A stretch of 64,000 nt of DNA, from assembly GCA_037355855.1 (NCBI GenBank), contig CM074763.1:1798001-1862000 (forward strand), read 5' to 3'. This document shows, one piece after another, positions 33,501-43,970 of this stretch. The translations under genes and the position numbers were made by a program. The notes under the pieces are model-generated. The model was not told where the DNA came from, ran no database searches, and was given only the letters and a program-made list of their open reading frames with translations. This stretch comes from Pseudo-nitzschia pungens (lineage: Eukaryota > Bacillariophyta > Bacillariophyceae > Bacillariales > Bacillariaceae). Numbering within the stretch: position 1 is the first letter of the stretch; the number at the start of each line of letters is the position of its first letter.

Positions 33501-33968
33501 ACTGACTCTCTTTTTTGATATACCATCTTTCCTTCCACATCTCTTGACAGGATTTGAAGCTGCCCAGTCACAATCTTGCACCGGATTGCCATTCAATCGA
33601 AAGTCAACGTCATCTCGGTTACAAATATCAGATGTTGTGGGGAATTGTGTTGGAGAAGCAGTTTTACATTTCTTTTTGCATACACCGGGGCAGTAGAACA
33701 AGACCTTTTTGTTTGATGCTTGGTCCTTCTTCTTGCACCTCTTTCTTGTCGATTTTTCGGCTACCCAATCGCAACCTTTGTTGGCTTGACCATTCAGAAG
33801 AAATGAACCGTCATTCTCACAATTGATGAGAGTAGCAGAGTTCAACGAGCGTGGTTTGACCAATGATATATGAGAAACAGAAGCATTTCTCTCGTCGTCA
33901 GGTAGCGCTGCTCCCACCAACGAAGAAATTGTGGCAATTGTAGCCACAATGGACAATTTCATTCGCAT
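30537..33968 (-). CDS. 5' exon of the same gene: signal peptide, three Cys modules, long Ser/Pro repeat
   Basis: I place the start at 33968 (MRMKLSIVATIATISSLVGA, a clear signal peptide). The frame also has an upstream ATG at 34061, but the extension would hide the signal. Three modules of about 45-50 residues follow. The first two have the pattern C-x(16)-CDW, R-C, CP-x2-C, C. The third is a variant ending FCPRKCDTC. They resemble ShK-like Cys modules common in secreted diatom proteins. A PSxxPS-rich stretch, a globular segment of about 120 residues (VFNVAFDENTSRKDFYDAYT) and about 600 residues of Ser/Pro repeats follow. The frame ends at 30459, but the last ~20 codons read in another frame from the DUF1800 exon (DGGALVIGGSDWKDGD). 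The two frames differ by one base around 30537-30570. A pyrimidine run (TTTTCTCTCT on the - strand) at about 30559-30570 could mark a short intron. Otherwise a frame error separates the two parts. Confidence 0.75.
30571..32396 (-). repeat. Ser/Pro-coding tandem repeat array
   Basis: About 1.8 kb of repeats of a 12- to 15-bp core that encodes PSxxPS-type residues. A 120-bp higher-order period is seen at about 30961-31200. A 252-bp block at 31141-31392 is repeated immediately, and by eye identically, at 31393-31644. The + strand is also fully open through the array, which is a by-product of the composition. Confidence 0.9.
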
Positions 33969-36132
33969 GCTTTGACTATCAATGGAAAATTTGAAGAGTA
34001 AGGTTATGCAATGAATGTGAGAATATGGCAGAAATGCGTAATTCAAGGTCAAAAACTTCATGTAACGATGGAATTAAACAATGCAAGTTAAGGTCGACCT
34101 TTTCTCGATGACCCCCAAAAGACGTTAATGGTGCTAACGAGTTTGGACTTTGTGTTCGACAGGTGGGTACTGCACAGTAATGCATTTCTTCTCCTCGTGA
34201 CGAGCAAGTTCTTTTGACAACAAAAATCAACGAAAACGAGAACAATAACGAGCATTCAACGAAAACGACGAACGTGTTGAAAATAAAATGGATTTCTATG
34301 AACCGAAGAGGATCAAAGTAATCCACCGCAAAACAGGGAAAACTCACGAATTATCAACACGAGTTCAGATGCATGGACCATAAGATTCTGACAATTGATC
34401 GAGGAACTTTGAGACCAATGATCGTAGATATTGAATTCAGTTGAACGCAGTCAAGTATCAATTGGTATGGACGTGATCAACTCACCGAAAAGCTGAAGGA
34501 TACTGAGAAGTACCACAAAACCGAATTGCGAGATTAAGTTTCCTTCACAACTAGATTTGCGATCATTTTGTGATTTGTATGGGTAAGGTTACCCTGGTAA
34601 GGTTTCCACCAAGAATGATACCGAAAATCATACTGAATCCTTGCGGCACGAGGCAGTTGCTACAAAAAGAAGATAGATGTAATTAAGGTTTACCGTAGTG
34701 GAACCCATTTCGCTGGTCATTGGACATCTAGAAGATGAATGGGTTTAGTATACCAGGTTACGTACGAATTAAGCTGATGATCGGACATGGATATTTTTTT
34801 TGAGGATACTTTGTAATAAAAGGGGACTTATGTGCGGAAGAATCAGAGAAAATATTTAAGGCTTAAATATAATATTCTTCGTCGATTTGATTACGTTGAT
34901 TGACAATTCCATACACCAACCTTATTTCTTACGGTACTACAAAATTCTTATCAGCTGTCCCCCGCTTCTACGTCCCCGACAACTAATTTCTACTGAAACC
35001 CGGGGACAGCTGATAGGAATTCTGTAGTACGAAGTATTCCATATCCTGCGACTGATTTCACGACTAGAATTATCATAAAGAATAAAAAGGGTATCTACAC
35101 AAGTCAATAAATATGGTTGATTTTTGAATTCGTTTAATCAGTCATGAAGGGAACTCGAAAGGTTCGACTTCATGCGATTTTTGTGTCGACGCCCTAACTC
35201 CATTTTTGTTCCACTGTCTAAATTGTTTTGCGTCATTATCATTATTTTTGAACCAATTAAGAAAAACTAAGGTTAATCTTACTTTGTCATGATCATTTTT
35301 ACTTTAGGCCATTTTTTTCTTCAGACATGCGTGTCCACACCCCCGCATCCTGCAGTTGCTGTGTCCTGTGTCTTGCCCAACATAATCCCTGTCCTGAAAA
35401 TGAAAATTAGTGTTCAAAATTCGCGTACGACGAACAACACATAATCTTACCGGTAACCTTACTCGTACCGGTACGTACGTAGTACGAAGAATTTTTTTTT
35501 AGAAATAATAATTGTTCGCGTTCTCTTGGACTTTGGCGAGCCAATCAGAAAAATTGAGACGTCAATTCAGAAGATGGGTCAGGATAATTCGCTCCAATCC
35601 TCAAAATCGTACCGTACCGTATTATTGTTTCCGCCAGCAGATTGAGAAAGAGGCATCTTCATCCACTTATTCTGCATCCCGTGCTGTCTTTCATAATCGC
35701 GAGTGACAAAATCAGAATTTAAGCTCGAATTGGTACAATATTACTTCGTACTTCTTATCGAAAAAGAGATGACATCTACTCTTAAGGTTTACTGTATGAC
35801 AAAGCAATCAGTAATGACTCAAGTCAACCAATGAGGTTGCAGAAAGAAAATGATGAGGTGCGGCGTCACATCCCGAATTATCATAATGATACGAAGTACA
35901 GTAATAATTTACGCAAGTCGCTTCTTTCAGTTGTCCCAAAATGGGACATTATTTTACCATTATTATTACCTACAGTATTTTGTTGCAACTTCTAGCAATT
36001 CAGTATGTTTTGCACAAAAGGACGGTGCAACAGTTCGCTCTGTAAGGTTTACCGGTACGGGTATATTGTTGAACGTGCAAGTACGATAACTTATTTCAGG
36101 CCATCGCATCGGTAAAGCTACTATCTTTACTT
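33969..36132. other. Gene-poor spacer with one 95-bp inverted-repeat element
   Basis: The spacer lies upstream of the large - strand gene and of the hypothetical + strand gene at 36133. It carries the element at 34935-35029 and several TAAGGTTA/TACCGGTA words (34583, 35267, 35448, 36042). No gene is supported. Confidence 0.5.
34935..35029 (+). mobile_element. 95-bp MITE-like inverted-repeat element, copy 1
   Basis: The left end TACTACAAAATTCTTATCAG and the right end (reverse strand) TACTACAGAATTCCTATCAG form terminal inverted repeats of about 30 bp that continue with CTGTCCCC. The outer TA on both sides would fit a TA target duplication, as in Tc1/mariner-type MITEs. Only about 35 bp lie between the repeats, so there is no coding capacity. 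Three further copies exist in the window. Confidence 0.8.
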
Positions 36133-36828
36133 ATGTCCTCATCCAAGACAAACGCTATGCGCGTTATCTCGCTCGGGTACTCTCACGAAACTATCAAGGA
36201 GCCAAGAGTGTCTTCCTATACGTTGTCTAAAAAGAATAGTACGGTGAAAACGAGCCGGAAACTTCTTTCAAGAGTTTATCTTCCTCTCCCGCCAGCTACC
36301 TCCAAGATGATCACAAGCGACAATAACCATCAACACGGCGCAAGCAGCAGGAACACGATGGGTTGTATCCACCGATCTGTCTCGTCCTCCGATTGCTTGG
36401 CCAATAGCGTCGCTACAACCACGATTTTTTCCATCAAGGCCGCGATCAGCATCAGCCAACCTACCACCCGAGTTCTCGCAACTCCAATCGGCAACAGTAA
36501 CCACGGCTCCATTACCCCCCCTCCTCCTCCCCGAATCATCAAAAACATCCACTCGCTCGATCGTGAACTGCGTTCCCGGAAACGACGAAGGACCGAGCAA
36601 GTGTGTTGCGTAGAAGAGGATGGAGAGCCGCTAAGAAACCACTTACCCATTGCTCCACGCCAACATTTTTCCCAGGCTATCAACCTCGAACGCATCCGTC
36701 TTCCCCCCTTAGGACTCCTTGAGGACTGTCTGAATAGTCACCTAAACTGCCTCCCCGTTACTTCCTACCCGGTCCGAAAGACGAATTTGAGACGACGTAG
36801 AAAGGGTACTTGTCGACTCGTTGCATGA
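36133..36828 (+). CDS. Hypothetical protein, basic, Pro-rich
   Basis: The 231-residue frame has no recognised domain. It is Ser/Thr-rich at the N-terminus, has a PPPPPP segment near residue 130 followed by SLDRELRSRKRRRTE, which looks like a basic nuclear-localisation-type cluster, and ends with a Leu-rich segment (RLPPLGLLEDCLNSHLNCLP) and an Arg/Lys-rich tail. There is no signal peptide or TM. Support is limited to frame length and plausible composition. A chance frame is possible. Confidence 0.4.
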   Translation: MSSSKTNAMRVISLGYSHETIKEPRVSSYTLSKKNSTVKTSRKLLSRVYLPLPPATSKMITSDNNHQHGASSRNTMGCIHRSVSSSDCLANSVATTTIFSIKAAISISQPTTRVLATPIGNSNHGSITPPPPPRIIKNIHSLDRELRSRKRRRTEQVCCVEEDGEPLRNHLPIAPRQHFSQAINLERIRLPPLGLLEDCLNSHLNCLPVTSYPVRKTNLRRRRKGTCRLVA

Positions 36829-37486
36829 CAGATATATTTGCCGCGGACGCAACTGCTAGCCTAGTGCAGTAAGCAAGCCAGCGATCCGTGCCTCACGACA
36901 GACCACGGAGCTTCCATGTTCATTTGGTTTGGCGTGTGCTCGAACAGCGCTTTACAAGACAACGGTCCCATCCCTTTATGCTACGGGACAGAAATCGTCC
37001 TTCGCTTCACCACATCACATTGCATTCCACAAGCTGTGACAGCCGCCGCCGACGAGTTGAGTTGGTGGTGGATGAATGGATTGAATTCAACCTCCCGGAA
37101 CACTCTGCTGTCGATCCAAAACAGCGATTGTATGCAATTCCCTTCCGTCCAATGCCCAGGAAGTCCAAGTAAATGTACAAAGCGTTCCAAACCATGAAAG
37201 GTATCTTGTCACTTTAATGTCATGTTGCAATTCTGTCAATTAGTATTCGGAACGAAAAAAGGAATCCTTCCAGTGAACATTTTCTTTTAACAATCTATCA
37301 CGTCTGTCCTCCATGAACCGAATCGTAGAAACGCACGCACCCATCTCTAGTCTCTCTCTTTCAAATGCATGATTGGCGCTTGGTTGGTTGTGGAAGAAAG
37401 AAAGGAATCAACGCATCCACTCGATTATTCGTTCTTCGTTCCAGTGAAACAAATCTAAGTATAGAACTTCGTGGTGTTGATTTTTC
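36829..37486. other. Spacer without a supportable gene
   Basis: Only short frames were seen, with no domain or repeat of note. Confidence 0.4.
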
Positions 37487-38905
37487 ATGAAGCATGATTT
37501 GAAGAAGATGAAGATTCCGTTACCTTTGCCGTACCGATTTGTAGCCATCGCTACTGCCTGGTTTGGATTTGTGATGGCTACGAGTCAGTCGTCGTAATGC
37601 GACAGGAAGAGACCTCCCGGCACCTCGATAGTTTGGTGTTGAAGGACGGAAGAGAGAGGAAGAAACGATTTCATTCGTCCATGATTCCATGTGAATTCTC
37701 ATTTGGCATTTTTCCGATTCCTAAGTTAGATAACTTGCGTGCCTCTTGTCGTGTTGGTGCAGTTTTCGGGTTTGGATTACTTCCTCTTGTTCTATCTGTC
37801 GTTGATGATGCTACAAGAATCCGGGGAAAAAACTGTGCGGGAGAATTCATAGTGCAGCGGGTGCGGAGCATGGTCGCCACGTCGGTGCGTTCGTCCATGT
37901 ATGCAATCGTTGGAGAAAGTACACCCAAGTAGGTGGGAGTTACCGTTCTTGGATCAAAGTTGAGAGTTTTTCTTCGTTTGTGGTAGACTTATCTGTGGCA
38001 GACCCGGATGAGGTCATTTCTGGTGATTGTGGTATCGAGAAGAGAGCAGGTATGGTTACGGGAGACTACAATGAAGATGTCGAGTTCGGTGGGTCGAAGC
38101 ACTGTTACATGACCGGCAACCGTGCTGTGTACTCGGTTCAAATCCAGCAGATTTCGGTAGCATCGGTTGTGGTTCCTTCATCTACCCACGAGGCTGTGGG
38201 CAAAGAAAACCATGGCCAAGAAGTGAAGCATCGCTGGTCAACGGTTCGTCTTTGTCGTCAAGTCCCAGTGAGATCCATCCGTCCAAGACCAAAGATCGAA
38301 TTCATTCTACCCAGTCGAAATCGTCGTCTTCCCTGTTTGCTCCTCCAAAATTCGCATGGAACCGGTGATACAATGACCCATCCAGTGAACAAGTGTCTTC
38401 GAGGACTCCTTCTGCGTCGCCGACGCCGTCTTCAACTTGGTTCCACCAAGTCTGCGACTGATCTGGAATCCCGAAAGGTCCCGAGGTTCATCCCTTGCGA
38501 CGTTGGACGGAGGTCAGGTGGCAGCCTCGCGCCCGACAGACGAGTCCGTGCTGCGGAAAAGGTTCGAGATTCAGACAAGTACCAACTCCGTGGGGTAATC
38601 TTGGGCCGGAATGCTGCAAGAAGGAGGAGTCCCTTCGCCTTCGGGTTGTTCTCGCTGCTTCCAGAGAAACGCTGTGGTGCCCCGGACGTGATGAGTCGGA
38701 CGTGGGGAGCCGACAAAGTCCTGTGCGACGAGAGAGCGGAACGGATCGTCAGTACTCCAGCCATGGTGTATTCTTGCGAGCTTGTGTCAGTGGAGGCGGC
38801 GAAGAAAGACCCGCTCCCAATCGGATGGCTTTCAGAATCCGCTGTCCCAAGGGAAGACCGAGATGGATTGGTGGATCGAACGAGCGTACTTTGCCTAGGT
38901 TAGTC
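37487..38905 (+). pseudogene. Degraded-looking locus beginning with a signal-peptide-like segment
   Basis: ATG at 37487 (or 37508) opens a short frame, MKIPLPLPYRFVAIATAWFG, that looks like a signal peptide and stops after about 37 codons. Downstream, protein-like stretches appear in shifting frames: SVVDDATRIRGKNCAGEFIV (about 37800-37930), then VVDLSVADPDEVISGDCGIE (37980 on), then SLSSSPSEIHPSKTKDRIHS (about 38215-38370), then DSFCVADAVFNLVPPSLRLI (about 38400-38600). No domain is recognised and no intron set was found that joins them. It may be a decayed gene, a gene with unresolved introns, or noncoding sequence. Confidence 0.3.
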
Positions 38906-39311
38906 TTAGTTGCATGGAGTATCATGTACTGTCGTATTATACATAGTATTATGGAACCACATCACGGTTTGGACGGTTTGGAACCAATAGCCTTTTCTCG
39001 AGGAATCCCTCCTTCCGGTTCTTTGTGCGGGAACCACATCGAATCGAAAGAGTTTGAAAGGGTCGCGATCCATCTTGGGGTAGCGGTACCGTGAAGCACC
39101 GAAGGAGAATGGAGGTTTCTTCTAGTGACACTCACTCGGGATGATGCCGATGTCATTGTACCAGGAAGAGCACTCAAACTCCGTAGGAGCCGCAGGAGGA
39201 GTAATCTTCTCTTCGAGATCTCGACTTTTTGCTCCGGAAGTGAAGGGTCCGACAATGTTGGCGGCTGTGTGAAACGCAATAAAATCGAATCAAATGCAAT
39301 CAGGTTGGAAT

Positions 39312-39387
39312 AGAATTGAATTGAATTGAATTGAATTAGAATGCAATCGAGTGAAATCAAATCAAATCAAATCAAATCAAATCAAAT
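39312..39387. repeat. GAATT and AATCA pentanucleotide arrays
   Basis: About five GAATT units, a short gap, then about seven AATCA units. Confidence 0.85.
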
Positions 39388-40862
39388 TCAATGAAATCGA
39401 TTCAAAAATGAGATGAAATCGCAGATCCTTGATATCTCTGGGCCATCGACTCAGACTATTATTGGCAACAAGAATTTAGAGCGATCTGAATGAACACAAC
39501 GGACGGCTCCTAGTATCGACATATGATGTTGTGCACCCAATGGCATTCTGCGATGAGAATTGTTAGCACAACTAGAGAACCCAATGGGAAGGCTGATAGG
39601 GACGAAGGAAGTGTGTGTCAGTCTCTTTGCATTTTTTTATCGCATGGGGAATTCATACTAGTTTTGAGACGGAATCGCAAAAGCATCGGTACAACCGAAG
39701 CATGCTTACATTGTCGGAACGAGGGATGCTTGTGATTCGCGGCATGGAATGGAATGGTATACTTTATCAGGTACCCTACGTATCGTTTCCTTCTCCGTGT
39801 TACCAATGCTGATGGTGCCGGTTATCGTGCGATACAGTATTACGAGTTACCTTACGCATTTCTGCAAAACGGATGCTTTTTCCGATTTTCAATTCCTCAA
39901 AAAAAATTTACTTACTGCTACCAATCTTTTGCTCCAAATCTTGGAGGGAAGTAAATTACGATGAAGGTAATTTACCGTTACGGGTAATTACCTGTTTGTC
40001 AGACTCTCTAGTTTTTTCCCCCGTTCGTGTCAACAACGCAATGCTGTATTAAAATTAAACCTTACTGCTATCATTGTTTTTGGATGCGAGGGCAATTGTT
40101 GAGATTGATGTCAGAATTCCAATTGCCTGCTTCCGACCGAGCGTGCGTGGTCGCAGAGCGAAAACTACACCGAATGTGTGTAGAGGAGCCGGAGAATCCC
40201 TTGTCACGGCGTGACACGAATGTCACACATCATGATAAAAGCCGTGTTCCCTACCAGGGGTGATGTTCCCTACTAAGGTTACCGTAAGGTTAACCTTACC
40301 GTACAATACGTATTGTCCGTTCGAAATACTTCGCGAGATTAGTTGTTGTACGGAAAGGTTACGGTATTGTACCGTACAGGAAGTTCCGGTATTACCAGCA
40401 TACGGTAACTTACTCTTCCAAACTGTATCTCTGCAGTGCTGGGATGCTACCGTGCGGTAAGGTTAAGGTAGTAAGTAAGTTAGTCCAATATCATTATCAT
40501 GAGCATCGATTTGAGATTTTGGTTAGAAAACACTAAGGTTACCGCCAGCAAAACTACATTTGTTGTTGCTACTATCGTTTTTGTTCGTACGTATGCATCG
40601 GCGGCACAATGAATGGATTGAACCTGAGTCAGGCAGTAGTGATCACCACCATAAACTTCTTTACGATTCAGGTTCTCTCGAAAGAGTCACCGCCTTGCCG
40701 GTGCTGGTGCTGCTGGTGCTGCTACTAGGCTGCTTGGGCACCATGGCTTTTCAGTAGAAAGTTGGTGAACTGTACCATGTTGCTGCTGCTTGCCCAGAAG
40801 TATCTTGCATGTGCCAGATGCTGATTTGGTACTAGAAATGCACAGCTTCAATATCATCATGG

Positions 40863-40917
40863 CAGTACTAGTAGTAGTACTACTAGCAGTACTAGCAGTA
40901 CTAGCAGTACTAGCAGT
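40863..40917. repeat. AGT/ACT/AGC trinucleotide array
   Basis: CAGTACTAG units recur as a 9-mer (AGCAGTACT four times), next to palindromic TAGTAGTACTACTA. Confidence 0.85.
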
Positions 40918-43034
40918 GATTTTATTTCCAGTGCTTTCTTCGGGTGGTCTGTATCCACAGCACCAACATTTTGATCTGTCAAACCCAGCAGCACTACAAT
41001 CCTCACTACTTCTTCTTGTACTATGGATAATACTGCTGAACTCTGGTGCAACTCAACACCACAAGAAAAAAAAGTACCCACAATAGTACTACTAGCACAA
41101 AGCCAAGAAAATGAGGGAGAGTCTTTGCAATTGGGCTCCTTTTTCTCACAAATTGCTCAATTTGTACAGAATGATGAAAGTGACTGCTATGTGACAGTTT
41201 GAAATGAAAGATAGATTGGATGCCATAATAGAACAATGTGTAAATAATCCACCTTGCTTATGGAGGATGCTAGGTCCCTCAGTAAGACGTTAATGTACTG
41301 AGTCTACCGTATATACCCTAGTTCCTGGTAGCAGCCCACAGGATGTTGAAAGAAGAGAATAAACCAGATGCTAGTACTTAGTAACAGGTTGCTATGGGAG
41401 GTGCAAGATTCTTTCCAGAATTTATTAGCAACAAATTCTAGTAAAGCTGCTGCTGTGTGCTTCTTGAATGCAGATTCTCTTGTTCCTGGATAGCTATTTT
41501 ATTGACTTTATTGTTCGTCTTCTTGGTAGGCCGTATAGCAAAATGCTCGGAAGCAACTTCATCTCCTGCAATAGATTCTGCATATTTCCAATGATGATTT
41601 GCAAATACTAGTCAGCACAGATATCATTCTTCTTAGGGGCAGACTTCCGTGACGGCAAAGTGTTCAAAAGGTGAAGGAATCCGGTAGTTTGTTTCCATGC
41701 GAAACGACAGCGACCGATACGCAAGGCTATGAAATTAACACCTCATTCTCACTCTCTAATTTGTCTACTAAGACTCGACTATTCAAATGTTTTTTCAGGA
41801 TAACTGCATGAAAATGAGTCTACTGTATTCAGTACCGGCTTAACTCGATCATGAAGCACTAACATGAAGTTTGCTACGGTGGCTATTCCAACACGGGCAT
41901 ATCTGTTGGCAGAGTTAGTTCTATGCACTACGCGCAAACACCGTGAGTGGAACACTCAAGCGTCGTAAAGCAATGTTCGATTGCTAAGGAGCAGATAATC
42001 CGACTTCTCGAATCCAACAACCACTGTTTTGCAACGTTTTCCACTGCCCATCAACCCACACGATTTCAGGTGGGTCCGTTCTTGTATTTTACATCTTCCT
42101 CTTCTGAACGGTGTCGAACAAATTTATACTTCACTCCCTCTTGCCAGCAAGGAATACGGATAGATCTTTTTGTTTGATGGAGCGTGTTCAGATTCGTTCC
42201 TATATTTCTTGCATTCATTCAATACATCACAAATATCCCCTCCGAAATATGAAGGTTGATTGTCATTTTCTTTCACATATCACCATAAATGCCGGTCCCT
42301 TGTCTCTCAAGCGCGCTGGTTCGTGAATCATGGTCCTGCGCCGACGTCATGGCGATACGACTTAATTACGAGTTGTATCATATCTATCGAATCAAATATC
42401 CCATGATGTACCCACTCTATTTCAAATTTGTCATTGCTGTGAAATTTCCAATCGGATAGTAGCTTCCAATGCTCACCTTCTGGCATCTGTGGAATCTCGA
42501 ACGAAACCAAAAGAAATCATTTACTTCCATCTCAAAAAAGATTGGACGACAACCAATGACCGCGGTCAGAAAGTCAAGCGATGGTTTCGTTGTAGTAACG
42601 AACTGTCCCCGTTCGATAGACCGATTGTCTCGAGAATCGGCCATACTTTTTCATCCATTCGATCAGTCTTGGTTCATCTCTCCGACTGAATGAGAGTGCC
42701 GTCAAAGAGATGTCATGAGGAATGTGGCACAGAATGACGTGTAGACAGCATTGTTCTTCAGCGCAAACGAACAGACAACCGTTGAACTCCTTGATTGAGC
42801 CAGTTTGGGGAGTCGAGGACATGATAACATTACCCGCGGGCATGAGTGTGTAAGAAGTCCACCTGTGCGATGGACGATGTCATTGTTGATCGAACCAGTT
42901 GCAGTAACCAACCAAAAAGTTTCGTGCAATCCGCGGGTACAGAACCGCGTACGGTACGTACATCGAGAGACACGAAAACATTGTTTCTTAATCAACAAAA
43001 AACGAAAAGAGCAAACATCAACCTAACAAATGGA

Positions 43035-43129
43035 TACTACAAAGTTCTTATCAGCTGTCCCCGGGTTCTACGTCCCCGACTACTAATTTCTACTGAAACC
43101 CGGGGACAGCTGATAGGAATTCTGTAGTA
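43035..43129 (+). mobile_element. 95-bp MITE-like inverted-repeat element, copy 2
   Basis: It has the same length and layout as copy 1, starts TACTACAAAGTTCTTATCAG and ends GAATTCTGTAGTA. It is nearly identical to copy 1, with a few substitutions, which suggests recent activity or homogenisation. Confidence 0.8.
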
Positions 43130-43970
43130 ATCGTTGGTTCAGTTTTGGGAGAAATTAACCCGCGGGTTGTTTCGCACCAATCCCGGAAACCGTCATTGAT
43201 CTTGTGTGGCGACGATTTGGTGCGCGTTCCATCTTCACTCTCAGCCACAGTCCAGTCGACGAAATCCAATGTGTGAATGACGTCATAAACCTCAACGGAC
43301 GTCCCAATCAAGTTGCTTTTATCAACAAAGGGGGGCGAGAGGAAGTGCAATTTAGACCGAAAATCCGATGAATCGGCGGTGTCTGGGAGGATTGGAGCCT
43401 CTAGTGTTTATCGGAAACAAGCGAATGTTCGAGTTCATGTCGATTTAAAAAATTTAAATTTCTTTCCCCGTTCACCCCGGGTTAAGTAGGATCGGACGAA
43501 ACAATATTGAGGTCAATTCATATGAACATACAATCATGAAGAAAGATATGTTCCAGAATTTCGTATTTGAATGCGAACGGTCCGAAAACTCCATATGACA
43601 CCTTTTCCACGACTTTTTTAGGCGCAGTATCCAATACCGTTGGGATAGACGTTATAAAAGACGTTATGAGTGTGTTAACGAGTTTAAAGTACTATGCGTT
43701 CCATGGAATTCAATGATCTGCGGTGACAGACGTGCTTGCAAGGCTCGCTTCCCCCGTATTTCTTCTCTCGCCTAATCCTTTCTCCGTCGGATCAATGCGG
43801 AGTTTCAGAAAGGAGCACCAATTTCTTGTCCGATCGTCAATTTTTCTTTCCATTACGTTTGTTCTCATAAAATCAATCAGTCTTCCACAAAAAAACTGAA
43901 GGCAACCAAACGACAACGAACAATCCGTTTTTCAATTATTCAATCAAGTCGAAACAAATAATATCGAAAG

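Larger units (their letters stand above)
38906..43970. other. 5-kb gene-poor region upstream of the silicon transporter
   Basis: No supportable gene. It contains pentanucleotide arrays (39312-39387), dense TAAGGTTA/TACCGTA words (40274-40470, 40531), a TAC/TAG/AGC array (40863-40917), and a 95-bp inverted-repeat element (43035-43129) about 0.84 kb before the transporter start. The proximal part must hold the transporter promoter; I cannot define its elements. Confidence 0.5.

Noticed and set aside
40560..40757. Short hydrophobic frame (LPVLVLLVLLLGCLG)
   Set aside because: The hydrophobic run is encoded by a CTGGTGCTG repeat, and the frame is only 65 codons. A microsatellite origin is more likely than a membrane peptide.
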